Positions 25,260 through 33,634 of a stretch of 64,000 nucleotides of DNA are shown here, piece after piece. This DNA is from Sphingomonas mali NBRC 15500 (lineage in GTDB: Bacteria; Pseudomonadota; Alphaproteobacteria; Sphingomonadales; Sphingomonadaceae). Location of the stretch: contig NZ_BCYX01000008.1 of the NCBI RefSeq assembly GCF_001598415.1, positions 62,001-126,000 on the forward strand, in the 5' to 3' direction. The notes under the pieces were generated by a model that worked only from the letters and a program-made list of their open reading frames with translations, was not told the origin of the DNA and searched no databases. Every line of letters begins with the position of its first letter. Position 1 is the stretch's first letter. A program made the position numbers and the translations under genes.

Positions 25260-26150
25260 TCAAATGACCCAGTCCAATCCCGCATCGAAGGTCTTGATCG
25301 CCTCGAGCAGCGCATCAGCCGCCTTGCTTCGATATCGCTCCTTTTGCCGAAGACCGAAAAAAGGGCGCGCCGACAGAGCAAAAGGCAGAACGTGAAGCGT
25401 ACGTGCGTCGATGGCCGGCGCGACAACGAGGTGTGATAGCACCGCGTGGCCGACGCCCGCCCGTACCGCTGCCAAGACCGATTCATTCGAAGGCAATGTC
25501 AGGACCACGTTCAGGCGTTTTGGATCGATTCCCCGCGCCCGCACCGCCTTCTCGAATGTGGATCGGGTTCCCGAACCCTGCTCGCGCATGACCCAAGGGG
25601 CGTCCAGGATCCAGTCGTTGGTGATCTCGTCCGCCGGGCTCTGTCCGACGAGGAGCATGCGGTCAGTGGCGACCTGCCAGTGCGCCAGTGCCGGTTCTTC
25701 GATATTCCCCTCGACGAAGCCAAGCTCGGCGCGTCCTTCCAGCACGCCGCGGGCGGCACCTTCCGTGTTGTCGATGGCCACGGAGAGTTCGATTTGCGGA
25801 TAGCGCCTGTGGAAGAGGGCAAGCCGTTCGGGAAGCCAGTAGCCAGCGATCGTCTGGCTGGCGATCAGGCGCAGATTGCCCCGCATCAGGCCGCCATATT
25901 CGGACAGCGCCACCTCCGCGCTTTCGACCCGAGCAAGGATCGCGCGGGCCTCGTCGAGGAACAAGAGACCGGCGTCCGTCAATTCGATCCGGCGGCCAAC
26001 CCGGCTGAACAGCTTGATATTGTGTCGGGCCTCCAGCGCCGCGATCGCGCCGCTTGCGGCGGATTGGGTGACGTTCAGAGCCTGGGCCGCACGGGTCACG
26101 TGCTCTCGCTCGGCAACCGCAACAAAGACCCTCAATTGCTCAAGCGTCAT
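25260..26150 (-). CDS. LysR-family regulator of the sulfite module (YeiE/CbbR-like)
   Basis: A 296-aa LysR-type protein. The N-terminal winged HTH is MTLEQLRVFVAVAEREHVTR, AAQALNVTQSAASGAIAALE; the rest is a two-lobed periplasmic-binding-like effector domain (LRLIASQTIAGYWLPERLALFHRRYPQIELSV, NVVLTLPSNESVLAAVRAGVGHAVLSHLVV). ATG 26150 is chosen since AGGA lies 8 nt upstream and the HTH begins there; an in-frame start further upstream would add 20 residues. It is upstream of yeiH on the same strand, matching the enterobacterial YeiE-YeiH arrangement, where the regulator has been reported to respond to sulfite. The ligand here is inferred. Confidence 0.87.
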   Translation of the reverse strand: MTLEQLRVFVAVAEREHVTRAAQALNVTQSAASGAIAALEARHNIKLFSRVGRRIELTDAGLLFLDEARAILARVESAEVALSEYGGLMRGNLRLIASQTIAGYWLPERLALFHRRYPQIELSVAIDNTEGAARGVLEGRAELGFVEGNIEEPALAHWQVATDRMLLVGQSPADEITNDWILDAPWVMREQGSGTRSTFEKAVRARGIDPKRLNVVLTLPSNESVLAAVRAGVGHAVLSHLVVAPAIDARTLHVLPFALSARPFFGLRQKERYRSKAADALLEAIKTFDAGLDWVI

Positions 26151-26288
26151 GCAGACAGTCCTCATGGTCTTTGCGCGCGCGGTCGATGGCGTCCGTCGCA
26201 CGATACGCATTCGCCATCAAATCGGGAAAAGGGCCATGAATGCGCCTATCGTACGCTGGGAGGTGGCTGAAAGCGGTGTCCGATCGGC

Positions 26289-27062
26289 TCAAGCCTTTCG
26301 AAATTGCGCGCGCACGAGATTGGCGGTGTCATGCAAATAGGCATCTGGCGCCGACCCGAACACGCCGAAGCCGAGACCGTCATCCGCCCAGGTCCAGCCT
26401 CTGACGCCCTTCTCTCCGCGAGACGTCATGCGGTCGGTCTTTTCGACTTCCATCGGCCTGACATAGAGCGCCACGCTCTCGCCCGCCGCGTTCCGGTACA
26501 GGTACAGGCCAGCGGGCCCGTGTTCGCTAGCGACCAGCCGCCCACCGATGAGGTGGAGACCTGCCGCTTCGAGGTTCGGGGCGGAGACAGGGCGGGAAAG
26601 GCGTTCCGAAAACCAGCCGTCCAGCGCGCGCTGATGATCTGCGGCGAGCTCGACGGGGCGTGTGCTGTCGCTTGCGTAGACGGCGAAGCTCGAGATCGCC
26701 TCGCGGGCCAGCCCGGCAGTTCCGACACTGGGCGGCGCAGACCAATCGCGCAGGGTCCAGCCGCCCGCTCCTCCCAATAGAAGCAGCCCGGCCGCAGACG
26801 CGGCGACCAACGGTCGGCCGCCGGTCCAACGTCGACGCGCGGCTTCGCCTATCCGGAGATCGAGGGCAAGCGGCACCGGCTCGTCCAGCACCGGGTCGAG
26901 CGCGGCCCGCAGTGCGTCGCGCTGGGACCGGTAGGATGAGAGTCGTCGCGCTTCGTCAAGGTGGTCGGCGAGCCAGGCCTCCACCTCGGCGGACCGCTCG
27001 GGCGGTAGGCGCCCGTCGACATGAGCCTGGAGCTCCGCTTCGGTGACCGGTGTTTCGCTCAT
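26289..27062 (-). CDS. Membrane-anchored anti-sigma factor
   Basis: A 257-aa protein with a cytoplasmic helical N-terminus of anti-sigma type (TEAELQAHVDGRLPPERSAEVEAWL), a single membrane helix near 84-105 (PLVAASAAGLLLLGGAGGWTL) and a periplasmic domain of about 150 residues. No HxxxCxxC zinc motif is seen, so it is not a ZAS-type anti-sigma. Its ATG overlaps the stop of the ECF sigma gene (ATGA), the usual arrangement for a sigma/anti-sigma pair. The periplasmic part probably senses an envelope or metal signal and releases the sigma factor. Confidence 0.82.
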   Translation of the reverse strand: MSETPVTEAELQAHVDGRLPPERSAEVEAWLADHLDEARRLSSYRSQRDALRAALDPVLDEPVPLALDLRIGEAARRRWTGGRPLVAASAAGLLLLGGAGGWTLRDWSAPPSVGTAGLAREAISSFAVYASDSTRPVELAADHQRALDGWFSERLSRPVSAPNLEAAGLHLIGGRLVASEHGPAGLYLYRNAAGESVALYVRPMEVEKTDRMTSRGEKGVRGWTWADDGLGFGVFGSAPDAYLHDTANLVRAQFRKA

Positions 27063-27589
27063 GATACAATCCTCAGGGAAGGCCGCAGGCTCGCGCCGCC
27101 CGTCTCTTCCGCCATCCTCCGCAACCGCTCGCGGGCCCGCGACAGGCGGGACATGATGGTGCCTTGGGCGACGCCCAGCACCGTGGCGGCCTCGGCATAG
27201 CTGAGTTCCTCCACGCCAATGAGGAGAAGAACGCTGCGATGCTCTTCCGGCAGACGGGAAATGAGCGTCAGGATATCGGCTTGCTCGACACTCGCCTCCT
27301 GCGAAGCGGGCGCGGCGAGCCGCTCCTCCGGAACGGCATCGAGTTGGAGTGGAACGCCGCGTCGACCCCGTTGGCGCAAACGATCGATCGCGAGGTTGTG
27401 GAGGATGGCGAAGAGCCACGGCCGCGGGCTGGCGCCTTGGCGAAGGTGCCAGCGGGCCACGGCGCGCTCCAGCACGTCCTGGACCAGGTCGTCAGCATCG
27501 TCACGATCGCGAAGCAGCGCACGGGCGTAGCGACGCAGCGCCGGTACCAAGGGCTGGACCAGCTCTATCATGTCCGTCGGCGTTCGCAT
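27059..27589 (-). CDS. ECF-family RNA polymerase sigma factor
   Basis: A small sigma70-family factor of 176 aa. It has region 2 (RRYARALLRDRDDADDLVQDVLERAVARWHLR, PWLFAILHNLAIDRLRQ) and region 4 (LPEEHRSVLLLIGVEELSYAEAATVLGVAQGTIMSRLSRARERLRR), with no regions 1 or 3. The start at 27589 is chosen because the predicted ECF promoter at 27608-27635 would place the transcript start near 27600, so the in-frame ATG at 27601 would be leaderless; GAGAG precedes 27589. The gene overlaps its anti-sigma factor and diverges from the DUF305 operon. Both sides carry the same promoter, so it very probably controls itself and that operon. Confidence 0.87.
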   Translation of the reverse strand: MRTPTDMIELVQPLVPALRRYARALLRDRDDADDLVQDVLERAVARWHLRQGASPRPWLFAILHNLAIDRLRQRGRRGVPLQLDAVPEERLAAPASQEASVEQADILTLISRLPEEHRSVLLLIGVEELSYAEAATVLGVAQGTIMSRLSRARERLRRMAEETGGASLRPSLRIVS

Positions 27590-27607
27590 GGTGGCTCTCA
27601 TAGCCCG

Positions 27608-27635
27608 TTAGACGTTCGGCATTGCGGTTTATTCC
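27608..27635 (-). promoter_or_regulatory. ECF promoter for the sigma/anti-sigma operon
   Basis: On the minus strand: GGAATAAAC (27635-27627), 12 bases, then CGTCTAA (27614-27608). The same -35, spacing and CGTCT -10 appear at 27694-27721 on the plus strand. This implies autoregulation. Confidence 0.75.
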
Positions 27636-27693
27636 GTCGCAGACGGACTCCCTTTGCGATCCCGCCCGCCCGGAAGCGAAAGAAAAAAGATCG

Positions 27694-27721
27694 GGAATAA
27701 ACGGGGAGGCAAGTCGTCTCA
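27694..27721 (+). promoter_or_regulatory. ECF promoter for the DUF305/beta-propeller operon
   Basis: GGAATAAAC (27694-27702), 12 bases, then CGTCTCA (27715-27721). It ends 27 bases before the GTG start codon at 27749. It matches the divergent promoter at 27608-27635 in both boxes and in spacing. Confidence 0.75.
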
Positions 27722-27748
27722 CGTTCGAACCAACGGATGGAGCATTAA

Positions 27749-28198
27749 GTGCGCCCGCTTACACCCCTATGCCGATCCATTAGCCTTGCCGTGCTCCCGT
27801 TTGTGGCTGGGACCGCGTTCGCTCAAACGGTGAGCGAGAAGCCTTATCTCGCGGAAATCCAGGCCGCGATGGACAAGATGATGGCCGGGATGATGGCTCC
27901 GCCGACCGGCGACGTCGACAGAGACTTCGTAACGATGATGCGCCCGCACCATCAGGGTGCGATCGACATGGCTGTTGCCGAACTGAAGTTCGGCAAGAAC
28001 GAACAATTGCGGCGGATCGCGCAGGAAATCATCGTCGACCAGCAGCAGGAAATCGCCGCCATGAACCTGGCGGTCGGCGATCCGCTTCCGCCCTCGACGC
28101 CGGCGCCCACTCAAGGGACCGCAGCGCCCCAGCCATCGATGCCGACCATGTCGATGCCGAACGTGTCGAGCAACCACGCCCATCTCAAGGAGCACTGA
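27749..28198 (+). CDS. Secreted DUF305-domain protein with Met/His-rich tail
   Basis: A 149-aa protein. It has a signal peptide (RSISLAVLPFVAGTAFAQ) and a DUF305 ferritin-like helical domain with the hallmark FVTMMRPHHQGAIDMA and a second helix EIIVDQQQEIAAMN. The tail contains PSMPTMSMPN and HAHLKEH, rich in Met and His, which could bind copper or another soft metal. The start is GTG with GGAG 8 nt upstream. It is directly behind an ECF promoter and followed within 2 bases by the beta-propeller gene. DUF305 proteins often occur with copper-handling genes, but metal binding here is inferred. Confidence 0.82.
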   Translation: MRPLTPLCRSISLAVLPFVAGTAFAQTVSEKPYLAEIQAAMDKMMAGMMAPPTGDVDRDFVTMMRPHHQGAIDMAVAELKFGKNEQLRRIAQEIIVDQQQEIAAMNLAVGDPLPPSTPAPTQGTAAPQPSMPTMSMPNVSSNHAHLKEH

Positions 28199-28199
28199 A

Positions 28200-29648
28200 A
28201 TGAAGCATCTTTACTCGAAAGTCATGTTGCTGGGCCTGACGGCACTCGCCGGTCCCGCCTACGCACACCAGGCTCCGTGGGCCGCGCCGAACACGCCTGT
28301 CAGCCACCGCGACCGCGTCTATGCGGCCGAACAATTCTCCAACACCCTCTCAGTCACGGATCCCGCGGACAACCGGCTGATCGGGGTCATCAAGCTGGGG
28401 GACCCGCAGCCGGCGAACTTCTCGCCACTTTATAAGGGGCAGGTGCTCGTGCACGGCCTCGGCTTCTCGCCCGACGGCAAGACCCTCGCAGTCGTCTCGA
28501 TCGGCTCGAATTCGGTGACCTTCATCGACACCGCGACCAACACCGTGAAGCATACGACTTATATTGGCCGTTCGCCGCACGAGGCCTTCTTTACGCCCGA
28601 TGGTAAGGAGGTCTGGGTGACGGTGCGCGGCGAGGACTATATCTCGGTCATCGACCCGACCACATTCGAGGAAAAGGCGCGGCTCAAGACGCCGGGCGGA
28701 CCCGGCATGACGATGTTCTCACCGGACGGGAAATACGGCTACGTCTGCTCGTCGTTCAATCCCGACCTGGTCGTGTTCGATGTGGCGAGCCACAGCATCG
28801 TCGGCCACGTCCAGCAGCCGAGCCCCTTCTGTCCTAACATCGCCGTCAACGCGGACGGAACCCAAGTATGGTTCACCCTGAAGGATGTCGGCAAGACTGT
28901 CGCTTTCAACGCCAAGCCCCCGTTCAATATCCTGAAGGTTATCGATACCGGCCCGATCACGAACCACGTCAATTTCGCCCATACGGCCAAAGGAAGCTTC
29001 GCCTATGTGACGGTCGGAGGGCTGAATGAGGTCAAGGTGTTCCGCACCATCGATTTCGCTCAGGTCGCAACGATACCGGTCGGTAAATTGCCGCACGGCG
29101 TCTGGCCGTCCGGGGACGGCAGCCGAATCTATGTGGGACTGGAGAATGACGACCAGCTCGCCGCGATCGACACGACGACCAACAAGGTGATCGGTACGGT
29201 TCCGATCGGCCAGGCGCCGCAAGCTATTGCCTACGTGCCCAACGCCGTGCCGCAGGGTGACGGAACGGCCAACCTCCAGCCGCTCGGCACCGCAGGCAAA
29301 GCCGTGCACCTGCTGTTGTCGGCGCCAGGAGCGGGCAACGCGCCCACCAGCGTAACCTTGTTCGATCAGGGTCTCATCCAGGTTCTTCAAGGCTCCGTCA
29401 CTGGCCTCCAGCCCAAGCACCCGTACGTTTTGGCGCTTGCGAACGCGGCGGACGGCTCTGGCGCGCTCGAGCCCTTAGCAACCTTCATGACCAACCCGGC
29501 AGGCTCCGCAATCGTGAACGCGTCGGGCCCCATCCGTCAGATCGTCGAAGGCGAGGGGGCCAGCACCCGGCGTTGGCTTGTCGTGGCGGAAAACCAGGGT
29601 GGCGCGCCGGGCATGGTGGTTCAGATCCAGCAGTATCCGGCGCGCTGA
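28200..29648 (+). CDS. Periplasmic YncE-like beta-propeller protein
   Basis: A 482-aa protein with a signal peptide (MKHLYSKVMLLGLTALAGPAYAH). It is followed by about seven 40-residue blades of the YVTN/YncE type (LGFSPDGKTLAVVSIGSNSVTFIDTATN, FFTPDGKEVWVTVRGEDYISVIDPTTF, MFSPDGKYGYVCSSFNPDLVVFDV, IYVGLENDDQLAAIDTTTNKVIG). A C-terminal beta-rich domain of about 110 residues follows. The Shine-Dalgarno AAGGAGC lies inside the end of the DUF305 gene, so the two form one operon under the ECF promoter. Such propellers serve as scaffolds or redox/metal-associated proteins; no catalytic residue can be assigned. Confidence 0.82.
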   Translation: MKHLYSKVMLLGLTALAGPAYAHQAPWAAPNTPVSHRDRVYAAEQFSNTLSVTDPADNRLIGVIKLGDPQPANFSPLYKGQVLVHGLGFSPDGKTLAVVSIGSNSVTFIDTATNTVKHTTYIGRSPHEAFFTPDGKEVWVTVRGEDYISVIDPTTFEEKARLKTPGGPGMTMFSPDGKYGYVCSSFNPDLVVFDVASHSIVGHVQQPSPFCPNIAVNADGTQVWFTLKDVGKTVAFNAKPPFNILKVIDTGPITNHVNFAHTAKGSFAYVTVGGLNEVKVFRTIDFAQVATIPVGKLPHGVWPSGDGSRIYVGLENDDQLAAIDTTTNKVIGTVPIGQAPQAIAYVPNAVPQGDGTANLQPLGTAGKAVHLLLSAPGAGNAPTSVTLFDQGLIQVLQGSVTGLQPKHPYVLALANAADGSGALEPLATFMTNPAGSAIVNASGPIRQIVEGEGASTRRWLVVAENQGGAPGMVVQIQQYPAR

Positions 29649-29836
29649 TATCGCGCCGTGCCAACCCTCGCGACATCATACATCGGCAGATCGACCACGC
29701 CGCTGAAGCGGTACCCGATGCGCGTACAGCCATCGAGGCTGGCATCGCAGCGGAAGAACCCGACGTCATGCTCCGCACTCGCGAAGTGGCCGCGCGGATC
29801 AGCGAGTGAATTGCCCGCCGGTCCGCGAGTGCGCGA

Positions 29837-31216
29837 TCAGAAGCGAAACGACGTACGCATACCGATCACGGTCGCAGTGGCGGCGGCGCGCGGAGCGTTG
29901 CCAGCCAGGAAGGCGGCAGCCGGGTGGAAAATCAGCTGCATGTTGGGCTGAAGCGACAGGCGCGTACCGACCCTGATTTGCCAGTCCGCTTCCAACACAC
30001 CCTCGTAGCGCGGCGTTTCGGACGGGGCCGTGCCGTTGCGCTCGATCAACAACGATCGCAACGCCGGAGAAATATGGGCGAAGCCAAAGGCGATACCGAC
30101 TGTGTCACCGGATCGACCGCGCAGCGGCGCGGAAAGGGTGAAGCCGGTGTCGAGGTAGCGATCGATGATGTTTCTATCGGTCGGGCTGGCGCTGAACCGG
30201 ATGAAGCCCCGCAGCGTTCTGCCGCCCGCTCGCCACAGCCGCGCGTCGGCGATGGCATAGATGGCCGCGTTGCCGCGATGGCGAAGCGGTATCCCGGATG
30301 ACGCCGACGACGCGAGCGAATTGCCGGCAGCGTCACGGCTCAGGTCGTCGAATCGATCGGTATTGACCCAGCCGCCCACGGTAAGGGTCCAGGCGGGGTC
30401 GTCGCCCGGCGCGCTCGTCGCCACTTCGCCGATGACGAAGGGGCCGCCCTTGAACCTGAAGCCGTTGAACCCGTGAAGGTCGCGGCGTTGCGGATCGGCG
30501 GTGCCCGGTCCAGCGGGATCGCCTGCGAACAGCGCAGCCCGCAAGGTGACGCGTTTCGCGGGCGTAGCGGCGAGCCGGAGACCGGGCGCCGCGAGGGGAT
30601 AAGCCGGTCCGCCGCTCGGCAAATCGACGGCAAAACTGGCCGGCCAGCCAAAGGTCGAGTTGACGAACAGGGCAGCCGTCGGCGAGATCGCAAATTCCTG
30701 GCCGGCAGTGAACTGCCCGACCCGCAGCGACGCGCCGGATCCCAGTTTCTGCTCGATCCAGAGATTGAACAATCGTACGGCCGGCTCGGCCTCCAGGCCG
30801 CTGACGCTCAGGATCGTACCAACCCGGTCGGTCGACAGGCCGGTACCGTTGATCACGTGCACGCTGACATGCGCTGTCGCCCCTCGCCAGCCGAAAAGGC
30901 GGCCGAGATCGGCATCGCCGATCAGGCCGACACGCTGGAGATAGGCGCTTCCCCGAGCGGTGCCGCCGCCAATATCCGCGTTGAGATCGCTATTATAGGT
31001 CAGCGTCCCGACAACCGGTCCCGGCATGTGCTGCGACATCTCGCCATTCTCGCCCTGCAACTGGCTATTGGGCGGCGGAGCGGCGGCAGCCGACTGTCCC
31101 TTCGCGGTTCCGGGCTCCGACATCAGCGCCAGGTTCGCGGCGGCCAGCGCGACAGCGAGGCGATGTCGCTGGTCCGCGCGCCACTGCCGAACATTGCGCT
31201 TACCTTCAGCGGACAT
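29837..31216 (-). CDS. OprB-like carbohydrate porin
   Basis: A 459-aa predicted outer-membrane beta-barrel. An N-terminal signal region (RHRLAVALAAANLALMSEPGTAKGQS) is followed by alternating amphipathic strands. OprB-type features include GTLTYNSDLNADIGGG, AVRLFNLWIEQKLGSGASLRVGQ, NSTFGWPASFAVDLPSGGPAYPLAAPG and the terminal FRF. Such porins give passive, sugar-selective diffusion. It is transcribed convergently with the beta-propeller gene and is not in an operon with neighbours. The 188 bases between its stop and 29649 contain no gene I can support. Substrate unknown. Confidence 0.82.
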   Translation of the reverse strand: MSAEGKRNVRQWRADQRHRLAVALAAANLALMSEPGTAKGQSAAAAPPPNSQLQGENGEMSQHMPGPVVGTLTYNSDLNADIGGGTARGSAYLQRVGLIGDADLGRLFGWRGATAHVSVHVINGTGLSTDRVGTILSVSGLEAEPAVRLFNLWIEQKLGSGASLRVGQFTAGQEFAISPTAALFVNSTFGWPASFAVDLPSGGPAYPLAAPGLRLAATPAKRVTLRAALFAGDPAGPGTADPQRRDLHGFNGFRFKGGPFVIGEVATSAPGDDPAWTLTVGGWVNTDRFDDLSRDAAGNSLASSASSGIPLRHRGNAAIYAIADARLWRAGGRTLRGFIRFSASPTDRNIIDRYLDTGFTLSAPLRGRSGDTVGIAFGFAHISPALRSLLIERNGTAPSETPRYEGVLEADWQIRVGTRLSLQPNMQLIFHPAAAFLAGNAPRAAATATVIGMRTSFRF

Positions 31217-31281
31217 GGAACCATCCCGTCAATTTCGAAAGACCAATAGCCTCAGAACACATTGCGAACATCTTCTGATAG

Positions 31282-31581
31282 TCAAAATAGCGCCCCAGGC
31301 GCAGTCATTCGAAGTTGTCGGACGGAACCGAAGTCCGCGACGCGCACCACAACAAGGAGCGGCCAGCTTCCGTCGATCCGAAGGACTCGATTGCCGTGCT
31401 GGTCCTGGAGCCGCTCGAGCGGCGCCAGGTAAGGCGCTTCGCCGTAAGTGGTCCAAGTTAAGTCATTGAAATTGTGTGCGATATATATACGCGATCGACT
31501 CCACGACCCACTCTGTCCCATGGTCAACTTCATGAGTGGGCACACGCGGTTACCGCCGAGTTGCCCGCGCTCAACCTTCAC
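31282..31581 (-). CDS. Hypothetical 99-aa protein (doubtful)
   Basis: An open frame between the porin gene and tRNA-Gly. Its later part (SRIYIAHNFNDLTWTTYGEA, RVLRIDGSWPLLVVVRVADF) looks protein-like, but codon use is less GC-biased than the neighbours and no good Shine-Dalgarno precedes 31581; an inner ATG at 31521 is an alternative. I recognise no family. The rest of the 31217-31636 gap holds an AT-rich ATATATATAC stretch near 31480 and nothing else recognisable. Confidence 0.25.
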   Translation of the reverse strand: MKVERGQLGGNRVCPLMKLTMGQSGSWSRSRIYIAHNFNDLTWTTYGEAPYLAPLERLQDQHGNRVLRIDGSWPLLVVVRVADFGSVRQLRMTAPGALF

Positions 31582-31636
31582 TGGCCGAATCGGCAGCGCC
31601 AGCCTCTGAAAGCTAAGGGTTTCTGCGGTTCCAAGG

Positions 31637-31710
31637 TGGAGCGGGTGAAGGGAATCGAACCCTCGTCGTAAGCTTGGGAAGCTTCTGCTCTACCATTGAG
31701 CTACACCCGC
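31637..31710 (-). tRNA. tRNA-Gly (anticodon CCC)
   Basis: On the minus strand: acceptor GCGGGTG pairs with CACCCGC, D-arm GCTC-AATGGTA-GAGC, anticodon loop TTCCCAA (anticodon CCC), T-arm AGGGTTCGATTCCCT, discriminator T and an encoded CCA end. It closely resembles enterobacterial tRNA-Gly(CCC). The first anticodon-stem pair (27-43) is a G-A mismatch. Confidence 0.95.
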
Positions 31711-31802
31711 GCGAGGAGGGGCGGATACAGATAGCCGCGCTTTCGCGCAAGCGCGATCAAGTGGGCCGAGCACCGCGGGAGCCAGGCGCGCCCGCCTGGT
31801 CG

Positions 31803-33578
31803 TCAGCCCAACGCCTCGACCTGCTCTGCAAGCTCGAGCCAGCGCTCCTCGGCGGCATCCTTCTCGGCGCGGGCGGCCTCGATCGCTTTGGTCAGCGCGG
31901 CGAACCTTGCCGGATCGCTGACGTAGAGCGCGGGGTCGGCCAGCGCCGCCTCGTCGCGGGCGATCGCTGCTTCGATCTCCTCGATCCGCTTGGGCAGCAA
32001 ATCGTAGTCGCGCTGATCCTTGTAGCTGAGTTTCGCCGCCTTGGGCTTCTCGGCCACCGGCGTGGGCTTCGCCGCCGCTTTCTTCGCTTCCGGCCGCTTC
32101 TTGCGCCGGGCATCCCAATCGGCATAGCCGCCCGCGACGACATCGACGGTGCCCGACCCGTCGAGCCCGAGCGTCAGCGTCACCGTGCGGTCGAGAAAAT
32201 CGCGATCGTGGCTGACGATCAGCACCGTGCCTTCATAATCCGCGATCACTTCCTGGAGCAGGTCGAGCGTCTCGAGATCGAGGTCGTTGGTCGGTTCGTC
32301 GAGCACCAGCAGGTTCGATCGCCGCGCGAATTCGCGCGCCAGCAACAGTCGCGAGCGCTCGCCGCCCGACAGGGTGGCGATCCGTGCCTCGACCATGTTG
32401 GGGTCGAATAGGAAGTCCTTGAGGTAGCCGTGGATGTGCTTCTTGACGCCGAGCACCTCGATCCAGTCGCCGCCATCGGCGAGCACGTCGCGCACGCGCT
32501 TCTCCGGCGCCATCAGCTTGCGCTGCTGATCGATCACCACGCCGTCGAGCGTCTTGGCGAGCTTTACGACGCCGCTGTCCGGTTGGAGTTCGCCGGTGAG
32601 CATTCTGAGCAACGTCGTTTTTCCCGCGCCATTGGGCCCGACGATGCCGATCCGGTCGCCGCGGGTGATGCGCAGGTTGAGGTCGCGGATGATGACGCGG
32701 CCCTCGAACGCCTTGGTCGCATGCTTGGCGTCGATCACCACCTTGGTCTTGACGTCGTCGCTGCCGGTGACGAGCGCGGCGGCGCCTTGCGGCCCCAGCA
32801 TCGCGGCGCGTTCGGCGCGCATGTCCTTGAGCTTGGCGAGCCGGCCCATGTTGCGGCGGCGGCGCCCGGTGACGCCGCGCTGCAGCCAATGTTCCTCGAG
32901 CTTCAATTTGGCGTCGAGCTTCTCGGCGGCGCGCTGCTCCTCGGCATAGACCTGCTCGGTCCAGGCCTCGAATCCGCCATAGCCGATCTCGCTGCGGCGG
33001 ATCGTCCCGCGGTCGAGCCACAGAGTCTGGCGCGTGAGGCGAGTCAGGAACGTGCGGTCGTGGCTGATCACGACGAACGCGCCGGTGAAGCGCGTCAGCC
33101 ATTGTTCGAGCCACTCGATCGCGGCGATGTCGAGATGGTTGGTCGGCTCGTCGAGCAACAGCACGTCGGGATTCTGCGCCAGCGCGCGGACGATCGCGGC
33201 ACGGCGGCGCTCGCCGCCCGAGGCCGAGGCCGCTTCGCGCGACAAATCGATGCCGAGCTGATCGGCGATCGCATCGGCTTCGTGACGCGCGGGCGCGTTG
33301 GGCTCGGCCATCACGAAATCGGCGAGCGTCGCGCAACCATCGACCTTCGGATCCTGCTCGAGCAAGACGACATTGGTGCCCGGTACGATCGTGCGGCGGC
33401 CCTCGTCCGACTCGATCTTGCCGGCGATCAGCTTGAGCAAGGTCGTCTTGCCCGCGCCGTTGCGCCCGATCAGCGCGAGCCGGTCGCGCTCGCCGATATG
33501 CAGGTCGAGGTGACGGAACAGCCAACCGGCGCCCTGAACGAGGCCGAGGTCTTCATAGGATAGGATAGGGGCGGCCAT
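31803..33578 (-). CDS. uup: ABC-F family ATPase Uup
   Basis: A 591-aa soluble protein with two ABC ATPase domains in tandem and no membrane part, as in ABC-F ribosome-associated or DNA-junction factors. Walker A motifs are GRNGAGKTT (about 38) and GPNGAGKTT (about 315). Signatures are SGGERRRAAIVRAL and SGGERSRLLLAREF; Walker B motifs are LLLDEPTNHLD and LVLDEPTNDLD. A basic interdomain linker (RGVTGRRRRNMGRLAKLKDMR) and a C-terminal coiled-coil domain (from about 500, KLSYKDQRDYDLLPKRIEE) identify Uup rather than EttA. In E. coli Uup acts in ribosome and branched-DNA homeostasis. Confidence 0.9.
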   Translation of the reverse strand: MAAPILSYEDLGLVQGAGWLFRHLDLHIGERDRLALIGRNGAGKTTLLKLIAGKIESDEGRRTIVPGTNVVLLEQDPKVDGCATLADFVMAEPNAPARHEADAIADQLGIDLSREAASASGGERRRAAIVRALAQNPDVLLLDEPTNHLDIAAIEWLEQWLTRFTGAFVVISHDRTFLTRLTRQTLWLDRGTIRRSEIGYGGFEAWTEQVYAEEQRAAEKLDAKLKLEEHWLQRGVTGRRRRNMGRLAKLKDMRAERAAMLGPQGAAALVTGSDDVKTKVVIDAKHATKAFEGRVIIRDLNLRITRGDRIGIVGPNGAGKTTLLRMLTGELQPDSGVVKLAKTLDGVVIDQQRKLMAPEKRVRDVLADGGDWIEVLGVKKHIHGYLKDFLFDPNMVEARIATLSGGERSRLLLAREFARRSNLLVLDEPTNDLDLETLDLLQEVIADYEGTVLIVSHDRDFLDRTVTLTLGLDGSGTVDVVAGGYADWDARRKKRPEAKKAAAKPTPVAEKPKAAKLSYKDQRDYDLLPKRIEEIEAAIARDEAALADPALYVSDPARFAALTKAIEAARAEKDAAEERWLELAEQVEALG

Positions 33579-33634
33579 GAGGGCGGCTACTTAGGGGCTG
33601 GCGTGGCCCGCGCAAGCTTGTCGATTGCTGACGG

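Noticed and set aside
29649..29836. Open frames on both strands between the propeller and porin genes
   Set aside because: The translations look partly protein-like, but I could not match either to a family, neither has a clear start, and the frames overlap each other; not enough to call a gene.
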